Source: Intestinimonas sp. (GTDB lineage: Bacteria > Bacillota > Clostridia > Oscillospirales > Oscillospiraceae). Taken from it: a stretch of 64,000 bases of DNA. The position numbers were made by a program, and so were the translations under genes. The stretch is taken from NCBI GenBank assembly GCA_022653075.1, contig JALCSB010000002.1, forward strand, positions 1 through 64,000, written 5' to 3'. Below are positions 32,101-40,614 of the stretch, piece after piece; the first letter of the stretch is position 1, and every line of letters starts with the position of its first letter. A model generated the notes under the pieces. That model had not been told where the DNA came from. It made no database searches and saw nothing but the letters and a program-made list of their open reading frames with translations.

Positions 32101-32552
32101 TGCGGATGGGCAGCCATGTATTTTTTAACGGTATGGCCTTGGGCGAAACCAATAAAATTAATATCGAAGACGGTAAGACTCTGATTATCAAGTATATCGG
32201 TCTGGGTGAACTCAACGCAGACGGTACCCGCAACGTAACGTTCGAGCTTAACGGCATGCGCCGTGAAGTGGCGGTCCCTGATCCCAATGCCAAGGTGCAA
32301 GTCCAGCAGACGGTCATGGCCGATCCCGAGGACAAGAGCCAGGTTGGCGCCTCTATCCCCGGCATGGTTTCCAAGGTGAATGTGAAGTCCGGCGACGCGG
32401 TCACCACAAATCAGGTCATCGCCGTCATTGAGGCCATGAAGATGGAAACCTCCGTGGTCGCCCGTATGGACGGCGTGGTGGACGAAGTGTTCATTAAAGA
32501 AGGCTCTTCGGTAAAAGCCGGCGAATTGCTGATGACAATCAAGTTAAAATAA
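29124..32552 (+). CDS. pyc: pyruvate carboxylase
   Basis: A 1142-residue biotin enzyme that makes oxaloacetate from pyruvate, bicarbonate and ATP. The order is standard: biotin carboxylase to about residue 450 (KAAAGGGGRGMRK, ERDCSLQRRYQKVVEFAP, EMNPRIQVEHTVTE); the carboxyltransferase barrel from about 525 (TDTTMRDAHQSLLSTRMRTRDM, LLRGANAVGYSNYPDNL, LHTHDTSGN); and a carrier domain at the end with the biotinylated lysine in EAMKMETSV. The start is GTG at 29124, 11 bases after GGGAGG. In the same window bioY/bioB supply biotin. It refills the C4 acid pool. Confidence 0.97.
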   Translation: MAECKFKKVLVANRGEIAIRVFRACYDLGLNTVAMYSNKDSFSLFRTKADEAYLIGENKSPLGAYLDIPAIIDLAKRRGVDAIHPGYGFLSENADFARACEAVGITFIGPNSTVLDQMGDKLNAKSIALACNVPTIPGSTKPLRDADEALEKAVSYGFPIILKAAAGGGGRGMRKCETPEEVKPAFDLVKGEAKKAFGNDDIFIEKFLVEPKHIEVQILADRYGNVVHLGERDCSLQRRYQKVVEFAPAWSVPIQTRERLHADAVKIARHVGYVNAGTVEFLVDREGNHYFIEMNPRIQVEHTVTEMVTGIDLVRAQILVAEGHPLSNPQIGMARQEDLRINGYAIQCRVTTEDPTNNFAPDTGKITAYRSGGGFGVRLDGGNAYTGAEITPYYDSLLVKVTSWDNTFEGVCRKATRAISEEHVRGVKTNIPFITNILLHPTFRAGKCHTKFIDTTPELFDITAGRDRATKVLKYIAAIQVSNPDSERPQLDAPRFPPVTGNRPDGLKQLLDREGPEAVSKWVMNQKKLLITDTTMRDAHQSLLSTRMRTRDMLKGAEGTAEILANCFSLEMWGGATFDVAFRFLHESPWERLEKLRELIPNIPFQMLLRGANAVGYSNYPDNLIRAFIDEAANYGIDVFRIFDSLNWIPGMEVAMDEVLKQGKLCEATICYTGDILDPKRDKYTLKYYVDLAKELEHRGAHLLALKDMAGLLKPYAAKKLITALKNEVGIPIHLHTHDTSGNQVATYLMAAEAGVDIVDTAIDSMSSTTSQPSMNAVVAALAGQDRDTGFDRDRIQKLSDYWADVRLRYQRFEAGIKNPSTDIYRYEMPGGQYTNLQPQVVSLGLGSRFNEVKEMYRTVNYMLGDIVKVTPSSKMVGDMAIFMVQNDLTPENIVEKGEALTFPDSVVSYFKGMMGQPAWGFPKDLQRVVLKGEKPITCRPGKLLPPVDFEVAHKELSKFYPDPPRRAVISWCLYPKVVEDYCKYRKEYGYIMRMGSHVFFNGMALGETNKINIEDGKTLIIKYIGLGELNADGTRNVTFELNGMRREVAVPDPNAKVQVQQTVMADPEDKSQVGASIPGMVSKVNVKSGDAVTTNQVIAVIEAMKMETSVVARMDGVVDEVFIKEGSSVKAGELLMTIKLK

Positions 32553-32574
32553 ATTTCTCTGAACCTTTATAAAA

Positions 32575-32607
32575 GGAGCGCCTCCCGCAGACGTCGGAAG
32601 GCGCTCC
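32575..32607 (+). terminator. hairpin terminator after pyc
   Basis: GGAGCGCCT (32575-32583) pairs with AGGCGCTCC (32599-32607). The U-tract is weak (TCTCCATTCT). Confidence 0.65.
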
Positions 32608-32698
32608 TCTCCATTCTAAAACAACAGGGGAAACGGGCGCATATGCGTTCGGTCTCCCTGCATCAAGCTGCGGAGGATCCCTACTTGGAAATTAACCT

Positions 32699-33463
32699 TT
32701 AGAAGTTACCGGAGATTTCCCGGGCGGTGCGCCGCACTGCCTCCACCCGCTCCTCAATATCCCCGGACAGCATACGGCTGGTGGGTCCGGACAGAGAGAT
32801 GGCAGCCAGAGCGGAACCGTCATGCTGCAGGATGGGCGCACCAATGCAGGTCAGTCCCGCTTCCTGCTCATCGTGGTCCAGGGCATAGCCATCCCTCTTT
32901 ACTTTATGAAGCTCCTCCACCAGTGCTTCATAGGTGGTGATGGTGTGCTCGGTATGAGGGGGAAAGACGGCATGCTGATAAATTAGTAAGTCAATATTAT
33001 CGCTGAAAGCCAGCAGACATTTCCCCATAGACGAACAGTGACACTCGTTGCTGGAGCCTACCGGAGAATTTACCGTAAGAATCTGATGGTTGCTCTCCTC
33101 TTTGAGAATGATGATGCTGCGATAAACCGCACCGGGGTTTCGCTCCAGAATAGAGACATTCACCACTTCATGATATGCCTCGTACAGCTTGTGGGCATAA
33201 GGGCGGATAATCTCCTGCAATCCCATTTTGTTCTCCACGCTTTTGCCCAGTGTAAACAGCCGGCTGCCCAGCCAATATCGTTCGGTCTCCGGATTACGGC
33301 TGACAAAACCCCTGGCTTCCAAGGTGGCCAGAGTGCGGAACACGGTGCTTTTATAGACACCCATGTCGTTGGCAATCTTGGTAATACTGGTCTCCTTTCC
33401 CTCGTAATAGAGATAGATCAGCAATTCCAGCGCCCGGTCCACCGATTGGATGACGTCCGCCAT
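32699..33463 (-). CDS. IclR family transcriptional regulator
   Basis: A 254-residue regulator. The winged helix (SVDRALELLIYLYYEGKETSITKIANDMGVYKSTVFRTLATLEARGFVSRN) takes the first 60 residues, and the IclR effector domain follows, with the conserved NECHCSSMGKCLLAF and DHDEQEAGLTCIGAPI stretches. Such proteins usually respond to small carbon compounds. The ATG at 33463 follows AAAGGAGG; longer frames cross the promoter. A 13-bp palindrome in its leader suggests self-control. Its targets are unknown; pyc and pncB are neighbours, pncB diverging. Confidence 0.92.
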   Translation of the reverse strand: MADVIQSVDRALELLIYLYYEGKETSITKIANDMGVYKSTVFRTLATLEARGFVSRNPETERYWLGSRLFTLGKSVENKMGLQEIIRPYAHKLYEAYHEVVNVSILERNPGAVYRSIIILKEESNHQILTVNSPVGSSNECHCSSMGKCLLAFSDNIDLLIYQHAVFPPHTEHTITTYEALVEELHKVKRDGYALDHDEQEAGLTCIGAPILQHDGSALAAISLSGPTSRMLSGDIEERVEAVRRTAREISGNF

Positions 33464-33483
33464 ATAAGGTCCTCCTTTATAAT

Positions 33484-33496
33484 GGAACATTGTTCC
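33484..33496 (-). promoter_or_regulatory. palindrome GGAACATTGTTCC before the IclR gene
   Basis: Perfect palindrome with three central bases, about 20 bases downstream of the predicted -10 and upstream of the IclR start. IclR-type operators are often short dyads containing GGAA/TTCC, so autoregulation is plausible. Confidence 0.55.
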
Positions 33497-33515
33497 GCAC
33501 ATATTTCGTATCGTA

Positions 33516-33544
33516 ATTAAACTACACTTTACCCCTTCTGTCAA
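33516..33544 (-). promoter_or_regulatory. promoter of the IclR gene
   Basis: Leftward TTGACA (complement of 33539-33544), 17 bases, TTTAAT (complement of 33516-33521). Confidence 0.75.
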
Positions 33545-33715
33545 GGTGTTCCACTGTGCGCAATTCTTTTTTTACGTACTCGTTAAAAAACTTTCTCAAG
33601 CAACCAGCGGGCCGGACTCCTGATGTAATGCGGCGCATTCATCACTGCCGCCCCATTTGTAAAAGCGCTTCCTGACAACGGGCACGCTCCCGTCCAAAGG
33701 GGCAATGGCTTTGGC

Positions 33716-33745
33716 TTGCATTTTCCACCAAAAGCGTATATAATT
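33716..33745 (+). promoter_or_regulatory. promoter of pncB
   Basis: TTGCAT (33716-33721), 18 bases, TATAAT (33740-33745). The leader to the pncB start is about 145 bases with no structure that I can name; the 33545-33715 stretch before it shows nothing. Confidence 0.7.
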
Positions 33746-33897
33746 GTTGCAATTGTACGAAAAAATGGTTTTGCTCATAAGATGCTTGCCGATAACGCCG
33801 GACGAAAAATTTTACAGCCGGGACACTGAACTTCGACAGCGCTCGAAGTACCAGAAAAATTTTCCATCTGCGTGACCGGATGAAAGGAATGACAGTT

Positions 33898-35340
33898 ATG
33901 GATTGCAAGCAGAATTATACCCTGCTGTGTGATTTTTATGAACTCACGATGGGGAACGGCTATTTCCAAACGGGTCTGGCCGACCGCATCTGCTATTTTG
34001 ATGTTTTTTTCCGTGAGGTACCCGACGGAGGCGGCTTTGCCATTGCTGCCGGCCTGGAGCAGGTCATCGACTATATCCAACATCTGAGCTTTTCGGAAGA
34101 AGACATTGCATTTCTTAGCGGCAAACAGATTTTCAGCGATGCATTTTTGGAATATTTGCGCTCCTTCCACTTTACCGGTGATATCTGGGCCGTCCCTGAG
34201 GGTACGCCCATCTTCCCGGGCGAACCGATTTTTACTGTCCGCGCCCCCACAATTCAGGCCCAGCTCATTGAGACCTACGTTCTGCTGACCCTGAACCATC
34301 AATCCCTCATCGCCACCAAATCCAACCGCATCGTCCGCGCGGCTCAGGGGCGGCCGGTGGCCGAATTCGGATCCAGGCGGGCTCAGGGTTCCGACGGCGC
34401 CGTACTGGGTGCCCGAGCCTCTTTTATTGCGGGCTGTGCCGGCACCGCCTGCACGTTGGCGGATCGTATCTACGGCACACCTGCGGGCGGCACGATGGCC
34501 CATTCCTGGGTCCAGATGTTCCCCGATGAATATACCGCCTTTAAAACCTACTGCGAACTCTACCCCAACTCCACCACCCTGCTGGTAGATACCTATAATG
34601 TACTGAAATCCGGTGTACCCAATGCTATTCGTGCATTTAAGGAGTGTCTGTTGCCCAAGGGTATCACAAACTGCGCTATTCGTCTGGACTCCGGCGACCT
34701 GACCTATCTGTCCCGAAAAGCGCGGAACATGCTGGACGAGGTCGGCCTGCCCCAGTGTAAAATTGTGGCCTCCAACTCGCTGGATGAATACCTCATCCGG
34801 GATCTTCTGCTCCAAGGTGCGGCCATAGACTCCTTTGGTGTGGGAGAGCGGCTGATTACGTCAAAAAGCGAGCCGGTGTTTGGTGGTGTCTACAAACTAT
34901 GCGCGATTGAGGATACCGATGGAACCATTATCCCTAAAATAAAAATCAGTGAAAATCGGGCTAAGATTACAAACCCGCACTTTAAAAAGGTTTACCGCAT
35001 TTTTGAAAAACAGGCTGGAAAAGCGCTGGCTGACCTGATCTGTGTCCATGATGAGGTCATTGATCCTGAAAAGCCGCTGGAACTATTCGACCCTGAAGCC
35101 ACATGGAAACGCAAGACCATTACGGACTTTACCATGCAGCCGCTACTGGTTCCCATTTTCCATAAAGGGAAACTGGTTTATCGGCAGCCTACGATTTATG
35201 AAATGCGCGCCTGGTGTTCCGCCCAAATCGATCTGTTGTGGGACGAGGTTAAACGGTTTGAAAATCCTCACACTTACTATGTTGACCTCTCTCAGCGCTT
35301 GTGGGAAATTAAGCATGCTCTCCTCTCTCAGCGCGGCTAA
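33898..35340 (+). CDS. pncB: nicotinate phosphoribosyltransferase
   Basis: A 480-residue enzyme that joins nicotinate to PRPP, using ATP, in NAD salvage. LLCDFYELTMGNGYFQTG at the start, the EFGSRRAQGSDGAVLGARASFIAGCAGT block and GTMAHSWVQMF (with the His phosphorylated in the family) are diagnostic, as are RLDSGDL and GVGERLITSKSEPVFGGVYKL. Length matches the longer Firmicute type. The ATG at 33898 has AAAGGA ahead of it. It is a single gene with a strong terminator. Confidence 0.95.
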   Translation: MDCKQNYTLLCDFYELTMGNGYFQTGLADRICYFDVFFREVPDGGGFAIAAGLEQVIDYIQHLSFSEEDIAFLSGKQIFSDAFLEYLRSFHFTGDIWAVPEGTPIFPGEPIFTVRAPTIQAQLIETYVLLTLNHQSLIATKSNRIVRAAQGRPVAEFGSRRAQGSDGAVLGARASFIAGCAGTACTLADRIYGTPAGGTMAHSWVQMFPDEYTAFKTYCELYPNSTTLLVDTYNVLKSGVPNAIRAFKECLLPKGITNCAIRLDSGDLTYLSRKARNMLDEVGLPQCKIVASNSLDEYLIRDLLLQGAAIDSFGVGERLITSKSEPVFGGVYKLCAIEDTDGTIIPKIKISENRAKITNPHFKKVYRIFEKQAGKALADLICVHDEVIDPEKPLELFDPEATWKRKTITDFTMQPLLVPIFHKGKLVYRQPTIYEMRAWCSAQIDLLWDEVKRFENPHTYYVDLSQRLWEIKHALLSQRG

Positions 35341-35361
35341 CCCAATCAGATAAAAAACATA

Positions 35362-35402
35362 CGCGCTGCTCTGAAATTGCGATCAGAGCAGCGCGCATTT
35401 TT
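35362..35402 (+). terminator. terminator after pncB
   Basis: CGCGCTGCTCTGA (35362-35374) pairs perfectly with TCAGAGCAGCGCG (35383-35395), followed by CATTTTTT. Confidence 0.93.
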
Positions 35403-35576
35403 TGACAAAGTGAAAAGAAAAGCGGACCGGCCAACTCGGGGGCGGTTGACCGGCCCGCCTGTCCTTCCCCGGCGCGTCCTGCAACATGCCGGAAAACGAC
35501 ATTTCATTTATTTATTAGAGCTGTAAAGAAGGAACAAAAAGGGGTCTATGAAATGGGCCACAAGTTAATCGGAAGT
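35403..35576. other. spacer between pncB and the MarR gene
   Basis: GC-rich sequence with an imperfect inverted repeat (GACCGGCC and GACCGGCC-like arms near 35425-35457) that may stop the leftward MarR transcript. No gene was seen. Confidence 0.4.
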
Positions 35577-36002
35577 CTAGTCACGCATTTCTACCTTGCC
35601 AATCGTGCGTAGACAGACAAGCAGGTTATCCCTTTGGATCTGACTGAACCCGCCCAAAATTTGAACGTTCAGTTCATCCACCGTCCGCAGTACTTCATCC
35701 TTCATTGCCATTCCAGCCTCTGTGACAACCACCTGAACGCTGCGCCGATCGTTGGGGTCTACGATTCGGTCAAGCAACCCCCGCTTCTGCATCCGATCCA
35801 AAACGCCGGAAACCGTGGAATTTTCCAAGCGAAGATCTTGCGCAATCTCCTTCGGGGTCAAAGGTCCACGTGTCCACAGACAGTTCAGCACGCCGTACTG
35901 CCCGGGGGTGATGCCAAAGGGACTTAAACGGCCTGCAAAGGCCTGAAACACTTCATGCTGGGAAACCGTAAGCAAATAGTTAATGCAATGAGAAAACTCC
36001 AT
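35577..36002 (-). CDS. MarR family transcriptional regulator
   Basis: A 141-residue winged-helix repressor. PFGITPGQYGVLNCLWTRGPLTPKEIAQDLRLENSTVSGVLDRMQKRGLLDRIVDPNDRRSVQVVVTEAG covers the DNA-binding region with the wing (DPNDRRS). It starts at 36002 and has its own promoter at 36066 with a perfect 18-bp palindrome on the transcription start. It lies at the end of the acyl-CoA dehydrogenase / GntP / CoA-transferase / crotonase series and may control it, with a fatty or aromatic acid as signal, but this is inferred from position. Confidence 0.92.
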   Translation of the reverse strand: MEFSHCINYLLTVSQHEVFQAFAGRLSPFGITPGQYGVLNCLWTRGPLTPKEIAQDLRLENSTVSGVLDRMQKRGLLDRIVDPNDRRSVQVVVTEAGMAMKDEVLRTVDELNVQILGGFSQIQRDNLLVCLRTIGKVEMRD

Positions 36003-36041
36003 ATAATTTCATCCTGTCATCCGGGAAAAAGGCCCTTTTTC

Positions 36042-36059
36042 TAATGCTAGATAGCATTA
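36042..36059 (-). promoter_or_regulatory. MarR operator palindrome
   Basis: TAATGCTA-GA-TAGCATTA, a perfect dyad typical in size for MarR binding, placed at the predicted transcription start of the MarR gene. Confidence 0.75.
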
Positions 36060-36065
36060 CGTGTC

Positions 36066-36095
36066 ATTATAACACGTTTTTCAGCAAAATACCAA
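36066..36095 (-). promoter_or_regulatory. promoter of the MarR gene
   Basis: Leftward TTGGTA (complement of 36090-36095), 18 bases, TATAAT (complement of 36066-36071). Confidence 0.7.
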
Positions 36096-36118
36096 TCTTT
36101 TTTAAAAAATTTTGTTTT

Positions 36119-37261
36119 TTAGCGGAAGAGCGTACCGCTGATAACCAACTGCTGAATTTCATTGGTGCCTTCGTAAATCTGAGTGATCTTGGCGTCGCGC
36201 ATCATGCGTTCGACATGATAGCCCTTCATATAGCCATTGCCGCCCAGCATCTGAACTGCCTCAGTAGTAACCTTCATCGCCACGTTGGTGCAAGCCATCT
36301 TCGCCATGGCAGCGGGCACAGTGTAGGACTTGCCCTCATCCTTGGTAATAGCGGCCTTGTAAACCAGAAGCTTAGCCATCTCAATGTCAGTCTTCATCTC
36401 AGCCATCTTGAAGCCCAGATACTGCTGCTTGCACAGAGGCCTACCAAACTGCTGACGCTCCATCAGGTACTTACGGGCAATCTCAAAAGCGCCCTCGGCA
36501 ATGCCCAGGCCCTGAGCAGCCACGCCAATGCGGCCACCATCCAGAGTCTTCATAGCCAGCTTAAAGCCTTCGCCGGGCTTAGCAATCATGTTTTCAGCAG
36601 GCACATGGACGTTCTCCAAAACCATATCGGAAACCTGCGCGCTGCGGATGCCCATCTTGTCCTCGATCTGGCCCACAGTGAAACCAGGCGTACCCTTCTG
36701 GACAACGAAAGCGGCCATGCCCTTTGTGCCCAAGGCAGGATCAGTCAGGCAGTAAACCACGGTGTAGTCAGCCAGCGGGCCATTGGTGTTGAAGCACTTG
36801 AGGCCGTTGATAATATAGCCGTCACCATCTTTGGTGGCAACCGTCTTCTGACCAGCGGCATCGGAACCAGCGCTGTGTTCAGTCAGACCAAAGGAACCAA
36901 TGCAGCGGCCGCTGGCGATGGGCTCCAGGAACTTCTTCTTGATCTCATCAGGAGCAGAAGAGTTCATGATGCTGCCGCCGTACAGAGAGGTATCAACGGA
37001 AAAAGCAATACCAAAGGAGGCATCAACCTTGGAGATCTCCTCCACGGCCAAAACATAAGGCAGATAGCCAACACCCTGACCACCAAACTGCTCAGGATAA
37101 GGCAAACCATAAATGCCGGCCTTGCCCAGTTCCTTGAACTCCTCTATCGGGAATTTACTGGCCTCGTCACGCTCACGAACCTGAGGAAGAAGTTTCTTCT
37201 CGGCAAATTCGCGCGTCATCTTTTGAATCTGGAGCTGTTCGTCTGTTAATTCAAAGTTCAT
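36119..37261 (-). CDS. acyl-CoA dehydrogenase, short-chain (butyryl-CoA type)
   Basis: A 380-residue flavoprotein. FAEKKLLPQVRERDEASKFPIEEFKELGKAGIYGL opens the family fold, GSFGLTEHSAGSDA binds FAD, and the C-terminal QIYEGTNEIQQLVISGTLFR holds the catalytic base Glu. This matches the short-chain/butyryl-CoA dehydrogenase group, which in Clostridia reduces crotonyl-CoA with EtfAB; the Etf genes are not adjacent. The start at 37261 follows AAAGGAT. It has its own promoter in addition to any read-through from the GntP gene. Confidence 0.92.
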   Translation of the reverse strand: MNFELTDEQLQIQKMTREFAEKKLLPQVRERDEASKFPIEEFKELGKAGIYGLPYPEQFGGQGVGYLPYVLAVEEISKVDASFGIAFSVDTSLYGGSIMNSSAPDEIKKKFLEPIASGRCIGSFGLTEHSAGSDAAGQKTVATKDGDGYIINGLKCFNTNGPLADYTVVYCLTDPALGTKGMAAFVVQKGTPGFTVGQIEDKMGIRSAQVSDMVLENVHVPAENMIAKPGEGFKLAMKTLDGGRIGVAAQGLGIAEGAFEIARKYLMERQQFGRPLCKQQYLGFKMAEMKTDIEMAKLLVYKAAITKDEGKSYTVPAAMAKMACTNVAMKVTTEAVQMLGGNGYMKGYHVERMMRDAKITQIYEGTNEIQQLVISGTLFR

Positions 37262-37367
37262 AGTAACGCATCCTTTCTTCAAAGTAAAACTTGTAGTGTT
37301 TCTTACATTTCGGCTGCCAACTAATCCTTATATAAAATATTTTCTATACAGAACTAATTGCGCTGAC

Positions 37368-37396
37368 AATGTACCATGTTTTTTCTGGACTGTCAA
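37368..37396 (-). promoter_or_regulatory. promoter of the acyl-CoA dehydrogenase gene
   Basis: Leftward TTGACA (complement of 37391-37396), 17 bases, TACATT (complement of 37368-37373). Confidence 0.75.
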
Positions 37397-37431
37397 GGGC
37401 GATTTTCCCGAATCAAAGAATCGGATTTAAA

Positions 37432-38796
37432 TTACAGGCCCATCGAAGCCAGACCGATGAACATAAAGCAAGCAATAAAGGGGATTAGAATCTGCGTAAT
37501 TGCAATGTCAAAATAAGCTTCTTTGTGAGTCAGTTTGCAGATACCAAGCAGAGTAATCTGCGCACCCTGGTGAGGCAGAGTATCCAGCGTACCGGCAGCG
37601 ATAGCGGAAATACGGTGGACATAAGGAAAGGGCGCGCCCAGTTTGATATAAATGTCTTTCAGCGCATTCAGTGCTACAGCCATGCCGCCGGAAGCGGAAC
37701 CACAGGCACCAGCGCAGACAGCAACGGTGATCATGACGAACAACAGAGGATTCATGGAGAGATGCTGCAGGCCATTAATCAGGTCTGTAAAGCCCTGAGT
37801 GTTCTTAACAACGCCGCCGAAACCGACCACGATAGCGGTATTAAGAATGGCGACACCGGAGTCTGCCGCGCCCTTATTGAACACCTGAATCCACTCTTTG
37901 ACACCGCCCTTGATTCTGGTAAAGAACAGAACCACAGCCAGAATAACGCCGGCAATACAGGCAGTCTCAACAGGCAGGCCACGGAAATCATTGTGCTCGG
38001 CAGAATAAAACAGAGGCGCGTTGTACAGGAACAGGATCAAAACAATGGGAAGGAACGCAAGGATGGGGCTGGGAAGAGATTCCCCTTCCTCATCAAGTTC
38101 CAGTTCCTCCGGGGTAAGCTGCGTCTTCAGGCGTGGGTCATCAAAATAGCAGCCTTTTTTGGTAAAGCTGTGCGTACGGTACTCCAGCCACGCAAAAATC
38201 ATGATATAGGACGCAATGGTGACAATCATCGACGGGACAAAAGCTGCCGTGGAAGTTGTACCTAAGTTGTTTTGCGGGATGACATTCTGAATGGAAGGGG
38301 AACCAGGTCCATACATGGACCAGGTCCAGCATCCGGCGGAAATCGCGGCGGGCAGCAGTCTTCTGGTAATGTTGGCCTCGCGGAAAAGCTGAAGCGCGAT
38401 AGGATAGATTACGAAGAAAACCACAAAACCGGAGATGCCGCCATAGGTCAGAATACCAGTGATGGTCATAATAATGGGGGCCACAAACTTGCCATGGCAG
38501 AAGCCGGAGATAAACTTTGCGATGGATTTGGCAGCGCCGGTAAACTGGTATACGGCGCCGAACAGCGCGCCTACAAAGAATACCAGGAAATAATCCTGAA
38601 CATACTTCGCGGCTGCAGGCATGAACTCGTTCTTCAGACCGCCAAGAATATCAATGCCGGTACCGGCAAACAGGGCGGAAAAAACAAGAACGACAATTGT
38701 GACTATGGGGGCCAAAATCAGCGCCGATAATTGCTTAAACGCCAAAAGGCCAAACAGGACCAAGGCCACAAACAGCAGAATAATGCCAGCGTTCAA
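37432..38796 (-). CDS. GntP family permease
   Basis: A 454-residue membrane protein with about 12 helices of the GntP family of proton symporters (gluconate, hydroxybutyrate and related acids). Family marks include the QDYFLVFFVGALFGAVYQFTGAA start of the second third, the GGISGFVVFFVIYPIA helix, and the repeated glycine-rich half near the end (CGSASGGMAVALNALKDIYI). The start is a TTG at 38796 behind GAGAGG; the frame upstream has no site. Lying between a CoA-transferase and an acyl-CoA dehydrogenase, it probably imports a short hydroxy- or unsaturated acid rather than gluconate. Confidence 0.85.
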   Translation of the reverse strand: MNAGIILLFVALVLFGLLAFKQLSALILAPIVTIVVLVFSALFAGTGIDILGGLKNEFMPAAAKYVQDYFLVFFVGALFGAVYQFTGAAKSIAKFISGFCHGKFVAPIIMTITGILTYGGISGFVVFFVIYPIALQLFREANITRRLLPAAISAGCWTWSMYGPGSPSIQNVIPQNNLGTTSTAAFVPSMIVTIASYIMIFAWLEYRTHSFTKKGCYFDDPRLKTQLTPEELELDEEGESLPSPILAFLPIVLILFLYNAPLFYSAEHNDFRGLPVETACIAGVILAVVLFFTRIKGGVKEWIQVFNKGAADSGVAILNTAIVVGFGGVVKNTQGFTDLINGLQHLSMNPLLFVMITVAVCAGACGSASGGMAVALNALKDIYIKLGAPFPYVHRISAIAAGTLDTLPHQGAQITLLGICKLTHKEAYFDIAITQILIPFIACFMFIGLASMGL

Positions 38797-38860
38797 ATAA
38801 CATCCCTCTCTCTTCAATGATTCATTGTTATACCCCCGAGGGGGGGCGGGGGAAGGCGTG

Positions 38861-40417
38861 TTACGCCTTGAGCCCCATGAGTCCCTCGGAGAAAATACGG
38901 GCGTCCATCAGCTTGGGCTGACCATCCATCTTAGGCTTAAAGCCCATGAGGTCAATAACCTGGGTCTGTACATCAATGCCGGGCGCCACTTCAATCAAAT
39001 AGACGCCGTCTTCGCGCAGTTCAAATACGGCGCGCTCGGTAATATACATAACAGGCTGATGAGTTTTAACGGCATACTTGCCGGAGAACGTAATCTGCTC
39101 CACTGTGTCGATGAATTTCTTCTCGCGGCCTTCCTGCGTAATAACCAGTTTGCCGCCTTCAACCTTGGTCTTCAAACCACCGGCCATAAAGGTACCACAG
39201 TAGAATACACGTTTTGCGTTCTGGGTGATATTGATGAAACCACCGCAGCCCGCAATGCGGGGGCCAAATTTGGATACGTTGATGTTACCCTCTTTATCGG
39301 CTTGAGCCAAACCAAGGAACGCCAAGTCCACGCCGCCGCCATCATAGAAATCAAACTGATATGGCTGGTCCACAATAGCCTCTGCGTTCACAGATCCGCC
39401 GAACTTGGGGCCACCCTGCGGTACGCCGCCGATAGGACCGGCCTCCACCGTAAGGGTCATATAATCGCCGATGCCCTCTTCATTAGCCACCATGGAAATG
39501 TACTCGGGAATACCGATACCTAGGTTGACCACCGAGTTGGGGGTCAATGCCATAGCCGCACGGCGACCGATAATCTTCTTAGCGGACAGCGGGGGATAGT
39601 CCAGGCTGTCCAGAGGAACTCTGAACTCACCGCTCATAGAACCATCATACGCACATCCAACGCACTGCTCGTGTTCGGACGGATCCTGGGCCACCACGAT
39701 GGCATCCACATAAATGCCGGGGATTTTGACCAGCTTGGGATCCAAGGTTCCGTTCTCCACGACCTTCTCCACCTGCACGACGACCTTTCCGCCCGAGTTC
39801 TTCACGGCCTGGGCAATGGAAGTCGCTTCGATGGAAGCCACCTCATGCTCCATGGTCACGTTGCCATGCTCGTCGGCATAAGTGCCGCGGATGAAACCGA
39901 TATTAAACGCCATTGCCTTGTAGAGAAGTTTTTCCTGGCCGCAGATCTCTACGACCTCGACAATATCCTCTTTGGTAATGTCGTTGAGCTTGCCGCCCTC
40001 GACACGGGGGTCGGCAAAGGTATTCAGTCCGACATGCGTAATGGTACCGATCCGATGACCGGCAATATCGCGGTAAAGCTGGGAAAGGGTGCCCTGAGGA
40101 AGATTGTAGCCCTCAATCTTGTTCTGAAGGACCAGTTCGCCCAGCTTGGGCACCATGTTCCAGTGGCCGCCGATGACACGCTTGGTCATTCCCACGTGGG
40201 CAAAATGATCGGCGCCGCTGCCGTCCCGGTTGCCCTGCGCGGCGGCATAAAACAGCGTGAGGTTCTTAGGAGCACCCGTCTCCATGAACCGTTTCTCCAA
40301 GGCACGGGTCAGAGCCTCAGGCATCACGCTGGCCACAAAGCCGCTCGTCGTGATGATGTCGCCGTCCTTGACCCAGCTCGCAGCTTCCGCCGCGGTAATA
40401 ATGGGTTTCTTTGACAT
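38861..40417 (-). CDS. family I acyl-CoA:acetate CoA-transferase
   Basis: A 518-residue single-chain CoA-transferase with both halves of the family I fold. The first half has DGDIITTSGFVASVMPEALTRALEKRF; the second starts near residue 260 (RRAAMALTPNSVVNLGIGIPEYISMVANEEG), and TVEAGPIGGVPQGG carries the Glu that forms the thioester. This is the propionate/acetoacetate (Pct, YdiF) type with broad substrates. It would charge an imported acid with CoA from acetyl-CoA or another acyl-CoA. GGAGG precedes the ATG. It sits between the crotonase and GntP genes. Confidence 0.93.
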   Translation of the reverse strand: MSKKPIITAAEAASWVKDGDIITTSGFVASVMPEALTRALEKRFMETGAPKNLTLFYAAAQGNRDGSGADHFAHVGMTKRVIGGHWNMVPKLGELVLQNKIEGYNLPQGTLSQLYRDIAGHRIGTITHVGLNTFADPRVEGGKLNDITKEDIVEVVEICGQEKLLYKAMAFNIGFIRGTYADEHGNVTMEHEVASIEATSIAQAVKNSGGKVVVQVEKVVENGTLDPKLVKIPGIYVDAIVVAQDPSEHEQCVGCAYDGSMSGEFRVPLDSLDYPPLSAKKIIGRRAAMALTPNSVVNLGIGIPEYISMVANEEGIGDYMTLTVEAGPIGGVPQGGPKFGGSVNAEAIVDQPYQFDFYDGGGVDLAFLGLAQADKEGNINVSKFGPRIAGCGGFINITQNAKRVFYCGTFMAGGLKTKVEGGKLVITQEGREKKFIDTVEQITFSGKYAVKTHQPVMYITERAVFELREDGVYLIEVAPGIDVQTQVIDLMGFKPKMDGQPKLMDARIFSEGLMGLKA

Positions 40418-40614
40418 GATCTACTTACCTCCGTCACAGTGATTCCGAGTCTCGTTTGGATACCGCTATTCTTCCCTCTTGCCTAATGGAAAATTCCCCC
40501 CCTGAGGCGTTATTTCTGGAACAGGGAGAAACTTTTCCTGGAAAACAGCGTCCACAAGGTGGGAACTTTCCCTTTAGGTATATCGGAAAAAGAATGGGAG
40601 TACGAGCGTTCCTC
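40418..40614. other. spacer between CoA-transferase and crotonase
   Basis: About 200 bases without a recognised gene, promoter or terminator. Confidence 0.4.

Noticed and set aside
36044-37249. 401-residue open frame on the + strand
   Set aside because: Antisense shadow of the acyl-CoA dehydrogenase gene.
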